From NCBI GenBank assembly GCA_031835245.1, contig JAVKOQ010000266.1, positions 1-35,000 of the forward strand: 35,000 bases of DNA, given 5' to 3'. Below are positions 24,261-34,383 of the stretch, piece by piece. The notes beneath the pieces are model-generated. The model saw only the letters and a program-made list of their open reading frames with translations, searched no databases and was not told the DNA's origin. The translations under genes and the position numbers were made by a program. Source of the DNA: Balamuthia mandrillaris (taxonomy: Eukaryota; Discosea; Longamoebia; Balamuthiidae). Every line of letters begins with the position of its first letter. The stretch's first letter is position 1.

Positions 24261-24422
24261 AGTGTCCATTCGCGATCCACGAAGAAGAATCGGATGCAGA
24301 GCGGAACGCGGCATGGACACAAATTTCCAAGATTGGATAATAGCCCTCAAATTGCAACCGAAACACAAGCACAAAAATTAAACAAAAAGAAAAGAAAGAA
24401 AAAACAACAAAGAAAGAAAGAA

Positions 24423-25325
24423 ATGAGCGATAAGAAAGACAAGAAGAAGAAAAAGTCGGGTGAGTTCACGTTGTCTCGAGTGGACGCCCCTTCCAGGGTG
24501 GTCCCTTCAGGTCCTCCTCCTGGCTCAGCAGCAGCTGCCACGACTGGCCCAAGCGAAGGTGGGGGAAGCGGAGGAGGCGGGGCACCGCCACCAAAAGAGA
24601 ACGGCGAGGCGGCTGGCAGCGCTTCCTCAGATTTGTCTTCCTCTTCTTCAAGCGGCATTTCCTCACCTTCCACCAACGGCACACAACCTAGTACCTCTCC
24701 AACTACACCAGCACCAGGAGGAGGCTCACCAGGACCCTCCTCCGCTGCCTCCACCCCTCCTGGAGAAAAGAAGAAACGGACCTTTGCGGAGGATCTACGA
24801 AGAGCCACCATGGCTCCCACCAAGCTCACCAAACAGAGGAACCTCCTCCCCACGGACACCAAGAACCGGATCGAGAAGCACTTTGGCCTCTCTGCGGACC
24901 AGGTGGAGGAGCTCTGGGACTGCTTCCACCTCTACGACCACAACCTGGACGGCAAAATCCCCAAGGAGACCGTGGCCATCGTCATGCGCAACGTCGGCAC
25001 CAACCCTTCCCTTCAGGACATCGAGGACATTGTTGGCTCTTGCGAGGGCGACGAGGTGGACTTTGAGCAGCTCTGCCATATGATGGGCAAGGCCTATGCC
25101 ATCAACGACGGGGTGGAGGAGATGAAGCAGGCCTTTAGGGTGCTCTTCGATCGGGGAGGCACCGGTAAGATCTCCATCACGGAGCTGCAGCATGTGGTCA
25201 TCTCCATGGGAGAGATGTTGGATGAGGGCGAGGTGGACTTTATGTTGGAGGCTGCCGATGAGTTTTTGGACGGGGAGGGCATGGTCGCTTACTCTGACTT
25301 TATCACCTCTTTGTTGGATAAATAG
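24423..25325 (+). CDS. EF-hand calcium-binding protein with disordered N-terminal region
   Basis: Single exon, 300 aa. Residues 1-15 are Lys-rich, about 15-115 are low-complexity Gly/Pro/Ser/Thr, and the C-terminal 170 residues form calmodulin/centrin-like EF hands (LSADQVEELWDCFHLYDHNL, MKQAFRVLFDRGGTGKI). The first loop DHNLDGKIPKET keeps D1/N3/D5/G6 but has Thr at position 12 where Glu is usual. The third, DRGGTGKISITE, keeps D1 and E12. The second and fourth look degenerate. It is probably a regulatory or cytoskeletal calmodulin-superfamily protein with one or two working calcium sites. The start is the first Met before the Lys-rich stretch; the frame is open upstream without a Met. Confidence 0.85.
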   Translation: MSDKKDKKKKKSGEFTLSRVDAPSRVVPSGPPPGSAAAATTGPSEGGGSGGGGAPPPKENGEAAGSASSDLSSSSSSGISSPSTNGTQPSTSPTTPAPGGGSPGPSSAASTPPGEKKKRTFAEDLRRATMAPTKLTKQRNLLPTDTKNRIEKHFGLSADQVEELWDCFHLYDHNLDGKIPKETVAIVMRNVGTNPSLQDIEDIVGSCEGDEVDFEQLCHMMGKAYAINDGVEEMKQAFRVLFDRGGTGKISITELQHVVISMGEMLDEGEVDFMLEAADEFLDGEGMVAYSDFITSLLDK

Positions 25326-25380
25326 ACCTGTTGTTTTTTTTTCTTCTTCTACGGTTTTGTTTGTTTATCTTCAAGGCAGG

Positions 25381-25865
25381 ATGCCACACAAGTGGAAAGC
25401 CGCAGCAAAGAAGAAAGAGAATTACAAGGAGACCAATTCGACAAACCGCAATGGCCCAGGGGTCGTGCAGTCCTTGAAATACGCGCACACGCTGCAAGGG
25501 CGAAGATACGGCAGCAGCTTAACAGTATGAGCCGCTTTCAGCTCAAAACGGTATCACTATTTTGTTACTGTTAACCGACTTTTCCCTTTGGTCACGAACA
25601 ACAAAGGAGAGCTCTCGAAAGAACTTTTGGGAATAAGTAAATTATACCTCTTATTCAGGGTATATACAAGGTGGTCGTTTATTATTTATTTATTTATTTA
25701 TTTTTTGGTAGAGCCTTGATACATCTAAACGATGCGAAGGAGAGGGAGCAGGAAGAGCTCCGCGTGAGCGCAGAGGAGGAAGCGCCCGCTGCGGAATTCA
25801 AAGTGAAGACAGGCCTGTCTGGCAACAAAACCTTTGATGTTCTGCCTGCCGCTGCCAAAATGTGA
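25381..25865 (+). CDS. Small protein of unknown function
   Basis: Not recognised. The best model has three exons (25381-25524, 25612-25636, 25714-25865; 106 aa). It starts MPHKWKAAAKKKENYKETNS, then GPGVVQSLKYAHTLQGRRYG, and ends with an acidic helix and GLSGNKTFDVLPAAAKM. The last exon is well supported by composition. The 25-nt middle exon is needed to keep frame and is the weak point. The ATG lies only 55 bp after the EF-hand stop, so either the promoter overlaps that gene's 3' end or the two share a transcript. Intron 2 contains a (TTTA)n tract. Confidence 0.5.
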
Positions 25866-26143
25866 CGTCAATAGAGCAAAGAGACAGAAAGGGTTTTATT
25901 GATCCTTGCGGGCATCAACGACCACGATTTGCGATGCCAATGTGCAGGGACATGTTTAATATATAAATTGAGCCTATATGGTTAATATCATTATATGGTT
26001 AATCTACTCATAATGATTAAAGGCAACGAAAAAAGCCGGCAAACATTCAACGAAGCTGTTGTCCTCGTGTCTCGTTTTGGGTTTGTCTTCATACCCACAG
26101 AAAACGGTCAGTAAAAGCTCTGCAGGAACCCTCCTTCTCGAAA

Positions 26144-27817
26144 ATGAAGCCCGGTGGCTCCTTCTCGTTGTTTTCCTCTTTCCTCTTCCTCTCATGCGCT
26201 TTACTGCTCTCCTCCACATGGGTAGCCTGCACCACCTCAACGACAGCAACCGCAACAACACAAAGAGCAGAACGGCAGGACCTACCAGCAGACCCTATCA
26301 CGGGGGAAGCCCCATTCTTCCACCTGGAGAACGCTCGTTTTATGTTGACGTTTGCAGCTCACCCCCTCATCACCATGTTCCCCAAGGACAGCCGAGGGAA
26401 CGTCCTCTCTCAATACTGGGTGCGGCTGGACCTGCTCACCATGTCGGAGGAGGAGGCCACCGATGAGCCAGCCACCCTCCCCAACCCTTCCTGGGACCTC
26501 ACCAGCGTGAACTACGAGTACGAGCTAGTGGACGGAGAGAAGATTGTGTACAGGCCGGACTTTGGGAGAAGCGAAGACGGCACTATCGTCGAGATGGAGT
26601 TCAGAGTAACGCCGAACGAAGTCACCGAGTTTAAGCTGAGGTACTCTTTTCGCTTCTGCTGTTGGTTATTCTTTTTGAAAAACTTTTTGCTTTGCATGAA
26701 CATCATTACAGCGACCATATAGTGTACATAGAGCCAAACGTTGCCAAATGGTCCGTCCGGATATTCAACTACACCACCGACAGAGACCCTGTCTGCAACA
26801 ATGACAACGGCTGTCTCAACCGCGACATGACCGTCTACTCGGAGCTGCTCCTCTCGGGCGCCCCAGATTATGCCAAGCTGCTGGATTGGTACGACTTCAA
26901 CGACGAGATACAGCGACGCTTCTTCATCGAGACGGAACACTTCAACGTGAACATCACCATGATCATGTGGGCCACTCTGAATGACCCCGACCGCCTTATA
27001 TTTGTGAATGCCGATCCTGAGCTGTGTACGCTCACCGTTTTTGTGTTTGACTTTTGTTTTTGGTGTCTCTCACCGTTGTTTATTATGACTTTGATGGGCT
27101 TTCATAGTATTGAAGAACGGATATACTGGGGTTTCGCTGTTGATACGATCTTTCATCGAATATGATCCCATCGCCTGGGAGTGGGATCCAGGTACTTTCT
27201 CCTTGTTGTTGTCTTGTCTTATGTAGTTGTCTTATGTAGTCTTATGTTGTCTTATGTTGTCTTATGGTTGTTGTTGTTTGTTTGTTTGTTTGTTTGTTTG
27301 TTTGTTTGTTTGTTTGTTTGTTTGTTTGTTTGTTTGTTTGTTTGTTTGTTTGTTTGTTTGTTTGTTTGTTTGTTTGTTTGTTTGTTTGTTTGTTTGTTTG
27401 TTTGTTTGTTTGTTTGTTTGTTTGTTTGTTTGTTTGTTTGTTGTCGTCTTCGTCTTATTCTTCTTCGTATTCTTCGTTTGCTTCTGCGTCTGCTCATCCA
27501 TTTTGTTTAAAACAGAGATGAGCATATTGCTGGTAGATCCTGACGATGGAGATGAAGATGGAGATGGAGAGGACGGCTATCAAGAAGATGGCGTTGTGGA
27601 TGGTGGCGAAAACAGATCAGACGATGAAGAATCCAACCTAACTGCCATACTTGCGGGTGTTTTAGTGCCGGTGAGCTTGTTGGTCGTACTGGCCGCCGCC
27701 GGCGTTGGTTCTTTCTTCCTTTGGCGAAAGAAGAAGTTGAGTGACAAGAGCCTTAATCGTCTCTCTGTAGTGGCTTCCCAATCCTCCTACGCATCCAAAG
27801 TCCAGGAAGAAGCATAA
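26144..27817 (+). CDS. Type I membrane protein, tandem paralogue A
   Basis: Four exons (26144-26640, 26712-27025, 27108-27191, 27516-27817) give 398 aa. A signal peptide (Leu/Phe-rich, ending near SSTWVACTT) is followed by an extracellular or lumenal part with several N-glycosylation sites (NYT, NIT), an acidic Asp/Gly/Glu linker, one transmembrane helix (ILAGVLVPVSLLVVLAAAGV) and a basic stop-transfer WRKKK with a short cytosolic tail. No domain family is recognised. The paralogue at 28238 shares exon structure and most residues, so the ectodomain is under constraint. It is a likely surface or endomembrane protein; function unknown. Intron 3 carries a long (TTTG)n repeat. Confidence 0.85.
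27268..27441. repeat. (TTTG)n tetranucleotide microsatellite in intron 3 of paralogue A
   Basis: About 41-43 nearly perfect TTTG units. It is absent from the same intron of paralogue B, so it expanded after the duplication. Open frames through it (repeating L-F-V-C) are artefacts. Confidence 0.95.
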
Positions 27818-27819
27818 CC

Positions 27820-27863
<44 letters not shown>

Positions 27864-28237
27864 TGATTGTACTTTTGTTAGTGATTGGTTTATTGTATTT
27901 GTTTTTGTAGCGTATAAGCTTGTATTGCTGCCAATGAAGATCAGAACAAAAGGTGTCATTTCCTTCCCTCTCTCGTTTACAGCAGCCAAAGCATGAATCA
28001 AAGAAGCATTTCTCAAACTACCTCGGAACAAACAAGGGATGCATTATGAGGCGGTAATGCACCAATTTAAATGCTTAAATTGGTTTTTCAGGGTAACGCA
28101 CAGCATAATAACTTTCAAAAGCGCGACAACCTTTGCTCCTGTCTCCCTCGGAGAAAAGAACACCAGCAGAGGGGAGGCAGAGAATCGTTTCGTAAATAGT
28201 GCACATAATAGCAGCAAGAAACAAGCAGGCGAAAAAA
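27818..28237. other. Intergenic region between tandem paralogues
   Basis: This 420-bp region starts with a (CT)n tract directly after the paralogue A stop (27,819-27,860, probably 3' UTR) and holds the promoter of paralogue B. No exon is supported. Confidence 0.5.
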
Positions 28238-29701
28238 ATGCTGCGCAGAAGCTCCTTATCTGCCACGTTCCTATTTGTCTCGTTTACTTTGCTGCTCTCC
28301 TCTATCTGCGTTGCCTGCAAAACCTCAAAAACTGCTGCCAGTGATGTTCTTTCCTCCAAACGGCAGGACCTACCAGCAGACCCTATCACCGGGGAAACTC
28401 CTCTCTTCCACCTGGAGAATGCTCGTTTCTTGATGACATTTGGGGCTCACCCCCTCATCACCCTGTTCCCCAAGGACAGCCGAGGGAACGTCCTCTCTCA
28501 ATACTGGGTGAGAGTGGACCTGCTCACCATGTCGGAGGAGGAGGCCACCGATGAGCCAGCCACTCTCCCCAACCCTTTCTGGGACCTCACCAAGGTGACC
28601 TACGAGCACGAGCTGGTGGACGGAGAGCGGATGGTGTATCGGTCGGACTTTGGGAGAAGCGAAGACGGCACTATCATTGAGCTGGAATTCAGGATTACAC
28701 CAGACGAATTCACCGAGTTTAAGCTGAGGTATTATGTGGTATCCAAGCAGAGTTTTATTCTCGTTTTCTTTTCTTTTCTTTTCTTTTTGTTTTCTTTTTC
28801 TCTTTCTTTATTTATATTAACTCAACAACGTTTGTGATTATAGCAACAAAACAGTACTGATAGAGCCAAACGTTGCCAAATGGTCCGTCCGGATATTCAA
28901 CTACACCACCGACAGAGACCCTATCTGCAACAATAGCATTGGCTGTCTCAACCGTTACATGACCGTCTACTCGGAGCTTCTCGTCTCCGACGTTCCTGAC
29001 TTTGCCAAGCTGCTCGATTGGTACGACTTTAACGAGGACCTGCAACGACGCTTCTTCATCGAGACGCAATACTTCAACGTGAACATCACCATGATCATGT
29101 GGGCCACTCTGAATGATCCCGACCGCCTTGTTTTCGTGGTGGCAGATCCTGACCTGCGTACGCATTACTTTGTCTTTCGGTGTTGAATGAGTGCTCACTT
29201 TTATTACACATTGAAGTATACAAGGCAGGGTATACCGGCTTCAAGCTGTTGATTAGCTCGTTTATTGAATATGACCCCGTCGCCTGGGAGTGGGACCCCG
29301 GTACTATTTCTCTCCTTTCTCTCTTCACCTTCCGCTCCTTCCTCATCTCCTTTGTTCTAATCATCATCTTAAAAACAACAGAGTTGAGCATATTGTTGGT
29401 GGATCCTAACGATGGAGACGAGGATGGAGAGGATGGCTATTACGAAGATGGCATTGTGGATGGTGATGGTGGTACACCTACTGATGGTAACGATGGCGGT
29501 GGTGAAAACAAAAACGATGACGATGAGTCCAGTGCCAACCAAACTGCCATATTGACGGGTGTATTGGTGCCGGTATGCTTGTTGATCGTGCTCGCCGTGG
29601 CTGGTGTTGGATCCTTCATCCTTTGGCGCAAGAAGAAGGCTAGCGGCAGGAATCTTCGTAGGCTCTCTACTGTCATGACGCAATCCACTTCCAATGCATA
29701 A
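28238..29701 (+). CDS. Type I membrane protein, tandem paralogue B
   Basis: Four exons (28238-28728, 28844-29157, 29217-29300, 29382-29701) give 402 aa. The layout matches paralogue A: signal peptide (LRRSSLSATFLFVSFTLLLS), a near-identical ectodomain (RQDLPADPITGE, FPKDSRGNVLSQYWV, EPNVAKWSVRIFNYTTDRDP), an acidic linker with an added Gly/Asp/Asn stretch, a transmembrane helix (ILTGVLVPVCLLIVLAVAGV) and WRKKK. Exons 2 and 3 are exactly the same length in both copies. The first and last exons differ most at the signal peptide, acidic linker and cytosolic tail. Function unknown; the tandem copy suggests a small expanding surface-protein family. Confidence 0.87.
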
Positions 29702-29702
29702 C

Positions 29703-29705
29703 CTC

Positions 29706-29747
<42 letters not shown>

Positions 29748-29760
29748 CTCTCTCTCTCTC

Positions 29761-29798
<38 letters not shown>
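29703..29798 (+). repeat. (CT)n tract directly after the paralogue B stop codon
   Basis: About 95 bp of interrupted CT repeats begin two bases after the TAA. They occupy the same place as the tract after paralogue A, so the site predates the duplication. Confidence 0.9.
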
Positions 29799-29802
<4 letters not shown>

Positions 29803-29889
29803 ATCTTTGTCTCTTTGCAATTAGAAACAAGTTTTAATGTACTTTGTCAGTTTTGCTTCTTTACCTCTCTTGTTGTGTTTATAACTTGT

Positions 29890-30782
29890 TTAGTTCCAAG
29901 GAAGATCAGGGAAGGTCCACTCACCCTCATCTGCTTGTTGTTTGGCGATAATAGCCTGGGCGCCAGGGATCCATTCAGGATGAATGGCAAAGTCGTCCTC
30001 CATTCTCTGATGTTTGTAGAAGAGAAGGGAGTCCGCAAAGTCAGAGGTGGCCAGCGGGGTGGTCAGCTCCACCTGACCGATCAACTGGAGGTTCATGTAG
30101 TCCCCCTCCGCCACGCCTTGGGCGTAGACTTGGTACAACGGACCTGCAATGAAGTGGCGGGTATGAGGAAGAGAAAGACGAGAAAAAGAAACGACTTATA
30201 AAGAAAGAACGAACCAGTAGGGACGGCTTTCAAGATGTCCAAGAAGGATTTGGGCGTGTTGGAGGGGAACATCTTGTGGATGGCAGTGGTAGGGTGGAAG
30301 ACCAAACGGAAGGGAAACACGGGCTTGCTCACCAGCTTTCCATCTTGAGTGTACTTGGCCACATCCGACAGTCCCACTATTTCATCGCAATAACAAACAA
30401 TAATAAGCAACACTAGAGAGCAATGGAGAACGAACAACATTCAACAGTAAAAAAAGAACAGAAAGCAAGAAGGTAAGGTTCAAACCAAAGGTGGGCCATT
30501 TGCTGGCCTTCGCAAAGGCGGCCTTGATGGCACGGAACTGGAAGGGAGCGTTCTTGCCGAGGTCCGGCACGTGGTTGGTGAAGTCGTGCTCGAAGAAGTT
30601 GGTGCAGTTCTGGCCGGTGAGGGCGAACATGGCCACAAAGTTGGCGCTCGGCACGCCGTCGCGCAGGAACTTGAGGGCCATGCCCGGCGCCAGAGGGTGG
30701 CTGCTGCTCGGGTCCGGCTTGGCGGCCGCAGACAGACGGATCACACCATAGTCTGCCTTTTTTCATGGACAACAGAGAGGAA

Positions 30783-30813
<31 letters not shown>

Positions 30814-31669
30814 AAGAAGAAGAAGAAGAAGAACAAGAAGAAGAAGAAGAAGAACAAGAAGAAGAAGAACAAGAAGAACAAGAAGAAGAAGAAGAAGAAG
30901 AAGAAGAACAAGAAGAACAAGAAGAACAAGAAGAAGAACAAGAACAAGAATAAGAACAAGAACAAGAACAAGAAGAAGAAGAACAAGAAGAACAAGAAGA
31001 ACAAGAAGAAGAACAAGAACAAGAACAAGAACAAGAACAAGAACAAGAACAAGAACAAGAACAAGAACAAGAACAAGAAGAAACTAGAAAGAAGCACCAA
31101 GAACCAAAAGAAGGAGGGGAGAATAAGGAAGAAGACGAAAGAAGAAAGAACCAAGAGCGAAGAACCAGAACAGAGAGAGGAGGTGGGAAGGAAAAAAAAA
31201 AACGAACCCCCTGGAAGAGACCGGTATAGTTATGGTTGCCAATGCTTTTCCACTTGAACAAACCCGTGGCACCTGTGAAAACCAAGGTCAGTTGCAAATC
31301 ATCTCTCCTCACCTTACATGAATTTTTTACAAAAAGCAAAGGCCGATCGGTCATACCAACAGAGTGGATGAGCTTTTCCCTGCGGGTGAGGTTGAAGTAC
31401 TGGTAGGGCATGTCATCTGCGACGGTATCAAAGGTGACGTCCATGCTCTCCACGAAGAGCTGGGCCAGCTCCAGGGCGTTGGGCCAGCTGCCGGTGCTGT
31501 TGTCGGTGAGCACGGCCTTCCAGAGCATCTTCTGCTTGGCGGCGGCGGGGAGCTGCTGGTAGTCCCTGCCGTGGAAGGCGGGGTAGTTGACGGCCACCAG
31601 GGCGGCCACCACGACGGCCACCAGGGCGCTGAGGCACAGCCAAAAGGCGGAGGAGGAGGAGGAACGCAT
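29890..31669 (-). CDS. Catalase-like superfamily protein with N-terminal signal/anchor
   Basis: Five exons (31669-31357, 31272-31208, 30756-30486, 30376-30215, 30143-29890) give 354 aa. The N terminus (WLCLSALVAVVVAALVAVNY) is a signal peptide or membrane anchor. The rest reads REKLIHSVGATGLFKWKS, TGLFQGADYGVIRLS, LAPGMALKFLRDGVPSANFV, NFFEHDFTNHVPDL and ends in EWTFPDLPWN. The pattern resembles the uncharacterised catalase-like (y4iL-like) heme-protein family known from bacteria and protists. I name it only at superfamily level; heme binding is not shown. The 451-nt intron 2 is filled by a TTC/TTCTTG repeat on the sense strand. The gene converges on paralogue B. Confidence 0.72.
30781..31085. 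repeat. Compound (AAG)n/(AAGAAC)n repeat in intron 2 of the catalase-like gene
   Basis: About 300 bp mix AAG triplets with blocks of AAGAAC, about 12 of which are in perfect tandem near 31,010-31,078. It is again pyrimidine on the sense strand. Lys/Asn-rich or Leu/Phe-rich open frames through it are not genes. Confidence 0.95.
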
Positions 31670-31897
31670 GGCGTGGTTTGTTTTTTGTTTTGTTCAGAAG
31701 GAAGAAAAGGAATGCGGCTCTCTTCACCAATATAAGTGCAAGAAAAAGAAAAAAAAAAGACAGAAATGACGCCAACCACTGGGGAGTGGATGGTGAACCT
31801 TCCGTTAACCTTTCGTTCCGCTGTGTTCCTGAAACAAATGACCCTATAAACTAACCTTTTTTTTTTTGTTATTTTCGTTCGTTTCAATCCAGCCAGT

Positions 31898-32040
31898 GGG
31901 GCGAAAAGGCATGGGGTTACTTCCCTCTTTTTTTCGGAGAGCTCCAGGGGCGAAAAGGCATGGGGTCACTTCCCGCTTTTTTTCGGAGAGCTCCAAGGGC
32001 GAAAAGGCATGGGTTAATTCCCCCTTTTTTCCGACCAGGG
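31898..32040. repeat. 49-bp minisatellite, about 2.8 copies
   Basis: The unit starts GGGCGAAAAGGCATGGG and ends TTTCGGAGAGCTCCA. Copies begin at about 31,899, 31,948 and 31,997; the last is truncated and more divergent. Confidence 0.9.
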
Positions 32041-32455
32041 AAGCGCATACTTCACGCCTCCTCCTTTCTCTCCTCTCCGCCGCCTCTGCCGTGCGCTTCA
32101 TCCATCAGCAAAGGGAGAGAGAACCCCGTTCTGTCTGGTGACACGTGTAGAGCCAGTTTATTGATTTGCCATTGGATAGCGTGAAAGCGAGTGATCGATC
32201 GTTTAATGTCGACAATAAATATGAAAGAGTCGACAATATTATTATTGTTAAGTTTATTTGTCGACAAATTCACCGAAAAGGGAAAAACAAAGAGAGAGAA
32301 AAGAGGTAGCGGGAAGCAGCTTGCCAGCAGGAGCTTCGTTGGCTGAAAAACAAGCCCAGGTGGGGCGAACAAGCACGAAGCCACGAAAAACCTTTTACCG
32401 TACCCCCCTCCCCCGCGCGAGCGACTCTACGCGCAACCCATTTGCTGGCACGCCC

Positions 32456-32463
32456 TATAAATA
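32456..32463 (+). promoter_or_regulatory. TATA box of the PB1-TPR-UBA gene
   Basis: A clear TATAAATA lies 57 bp before the ATG, in otherwise mixed sequence. The spacing leaves room for a short leader. Confidence 0.6.
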
Positions 32464-32519
32464 TTGTTTGTCTGAGTAAGTAAAAACCTTCAAAACAACA
32501 ACAGACAACAGACAAAGAA

Positions 32520-33761
32520 ATGGAAGGAGCCTCTGCCGCCACCACGTTTAAGATTTTCTTCCAGGCCTCCACGGCCACCGCGGACTCCACCCCGGACATT
32601 CGCCGCATCAGCCTGCCCTCCGCCCGCCCCACGTTTGCCGAGTTTGTGAAGACCCTCACCGAGCTCTACTCCCCCAGCCAGCTCTTCCACCCGGAGCTGA
32701 GCATCAAGTACGTGGACAACGAGGGGGACAAGTGCACGGTGGCCTCCGAGGCGGAGTGGGAGGCCATGTTGGAGCACACCCGCGAGAACTTGGGGGGTGG
32801 CGCCAACCCCATCTTCAAGATCTACGTGGTGGAGGGACCCAACAAGGGACAGTACTTCAAGGATGGACCTCCGGCTGAGGTGAAGCACGTCTACTCCACC
32901 TCTACTTCTTCATCTTCGGCCGCCTCCTCCTCGTCCTCTGGTTCTTGTTGTTCCGCTACCTCCTGCAGCTCTGCCACTCCTAACCTGCTGCTTCGCGTGC
33001 CGCCCTGTTTGGAGGGGCTCTTCCCTGGGGGTCGTATCCTGCCCTACAACCTGCCCCTCTGGCTGGAGCGCTGCGTGACCAAGAGGAAGGTCGCCCTGAA
33101 TGAGGTCGAGTTGGACATCAACCTCCCCGCCCTCGTGCAGTCCCTCCACAACCAGGCTGTGGCCTTCCTCAAGAAGGATAACGAGGAGCGCAACCAGGAG
33201 GCCAAGAACCTCCTGCTCTGCCTCCTCAGCATCATCCCCAGCAACGCGTATGCTCTCTATAACTTGGCCTGTGCCGAGAGCCTGATGGGTAACCAGGAGG
33301 CCGCGGTGGAGGCCCTTACCAAGGCCGTAATGGAGGGTGGTTACAACAACCTACAGCACATGCAGCAGGATGCTGACTTGGATAACATTCGTGAAAATCC
33401 TGGCTACCTTGCTTTGATTGCTCACCTTAGTGGGGGCAACGCTGAACAGGAAGAGAAGGAGGAAGAAGCAGAAAAGGAAGAAGAAGCTAAGAAGGAGGAC
33501 GTAAAAGTGGAAGAGCCAGAAGCGAAGGAGGAGGAACAGCCGGTGCATGAAGAGGAGACTGAGCTGAAAAAGAATAAGGAGGAGGAGGAAGTGAAGGAGG
33601 AAAAGGAAGAGAAGGAGGAGGAAAAGAACGAAGTCAGCCCCTGGGAACCCCAGTTGCAGAAGTTGGCCGAGATGGGCTTCACCAACCGCGGGTACTTGGA
33701 GCTGCTGCTGGCTGAAAACAAGGGCAACGTGGAGAAGGTTCTCCTCGTACTCTTCCCCTAA
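32520..33761 (+). CDS. PB1-TPR-UBA domain protein
   Basis: Single exon, 413 aa. The N-terminal PB1 domain has a basic cluster (FKIFFQ, DIRRISL) and an OPCA motif (YVDNEGDKCTVASEAEWEAM), so it may bind other PB1 domains through both faces. A Ser-rich linker follows, then TPR-like helices (AKNLLLCLLSIIPSNAYALY, LACAESLMGNQEAAVEALTK), a long Glu/Lys-rich stretch of about 80 residues, and a C-terminal UBA (LQKLAEMGFTNRGYLELLL). PB1 plus UBA is the arrangement of ubiquitin-binding adaptors such as p62 and NBR1, but no ZZ finger and no clear LC3-interacting motif is seen. A ubiquitin or quality-control adaptor role is inferred. Confidence 0.88.
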   Translation: MEGASAATTFKIFFQASTATADSTPDIRRISLPSARPTFAEFVKTLTELYSPSQLFHPELSIKYVDNEGDKCTVASEAEWEAMLEHTRENLGGGANPIFKIYVVEGPNKGQYFKDGPPAEVKHVYSTSTSSSSAASSSSSGSCCSATSCSSATPNLLLRVPPCLEGLFPGGRILPYNLPLWLERCVTKRKVALNEVELDINLPALVQSLHNQAVAFLKKDNEERNQEAKNLLLCLLSIIPSNAYALYNLACAESLMGNQEAAVEALTKAVMEGGYNNLQHMQQDADLDNIRENPGYLALIAHLSGGNAEQEEKEEEAEKEEEAKKEDVKVEEPEAKEEEQPVHEEETELKKNKEEEEVKEEKEEKEEEKNEVSPWEPQLQKLAEMGFTNRGYLELLLAENKGNVEKVLLVLFP

Positions 33762-34383
33762 AACCTCTCCAACAACAAGAATAAGCTGGCCTGGGCGAGC
33801 TTTCTTGCTTGTTGTTTGCATTCAGGAGGAGTGTTTACTCTGTATTAACATCATCTTGATGTTTGTTTTTTTTCCTCTAGTTTGTGATCATTTGTAAAGA
33901 AAACTACACATTCCAAACCTTCTTTTCTTTGACGGTCTCTCTTTCTCTCCCTTTGGAGATCAAGCTGGTCATGACAAAAGCGGAGCAATGAATTTTTGTC
34001 GACGTGAAAGATCTCTGCTGGAGATGAGGCAAAGAAAAAGACAACAGAAAAGTCCTTTTTATGGTAAGTATAGTCTTTTTATGGTAAGTTTAAGCCTTTG
34101 TTTTGATTTTTGATTGGTGGTTTGAAAAAACCTTTCAGTAACAGATCAAACCATTGAACAGAACAAACTCGCGTTGAGGGCCCCCAGCAGAAGAACGTGA
34201 AATTTCACGATCTTTGCCACGTGACTAATCAGTTAATTGTGCATTCGGCTTTGTTGGGAGACTTCGTCGGGCACGTTGACGTGCTCCGTTTGTTTCGAAA
34301 GAAAACACAACCTTTACCATCATCACAAGCGGACTCGGCCCAGCCCAAACCGAACCAAAACCTATCATTGTAACGCACGCACA
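33762..34383. promoter_or_regulatory. Intergenic region upstream of the CC-repeat secreted protein gene
   Basis: These 622 bp contain a two-copy direct repeat (CTTTTTATGGTAAGT, about 34,055-34,090), a CACGTG E/G-box (34,218-34,223) and an inverted repeat GCACG-TTGA-CGTGC (34,271-34,284). The last two lie 100-170 bp before the ATG and are plausible factor sites. No exon is supported. Confidence 0.45.

Larger units (their letters stand above)
31670..32519. promoter_or_regulatory. Divergent intergenic region, 850 bp
   Basis: It holds the promoters of the catalase-like gene (minus) and the PB1-TPR-UBA gene (plus). It contains a 49-bp tandem repeat (31,898-32,040), three GTCGACAA motifs (32,208, 32,229, 32,260) and a TATA box (32,456). 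No exon is supported. Confidence 0.6.

Noticed and set aside
24347-24862. Minus-strand Pro/Gly-rich open frame
   Set aside because: Shadow of the disordered N-terminal part of the EF-hand protein.
27181-27525. Open frames reading repeated L-F-V-C or T-N-K-Q
   Set aside because: They are translations of the (TTTG)n intron repeat.
30571-31257. Lys/Asn-rich and Leu/Phe-rich open frames
   Set aside because: They are translations of the AAG/AAGAAC repeat inside an intron of the catalase-like gene.
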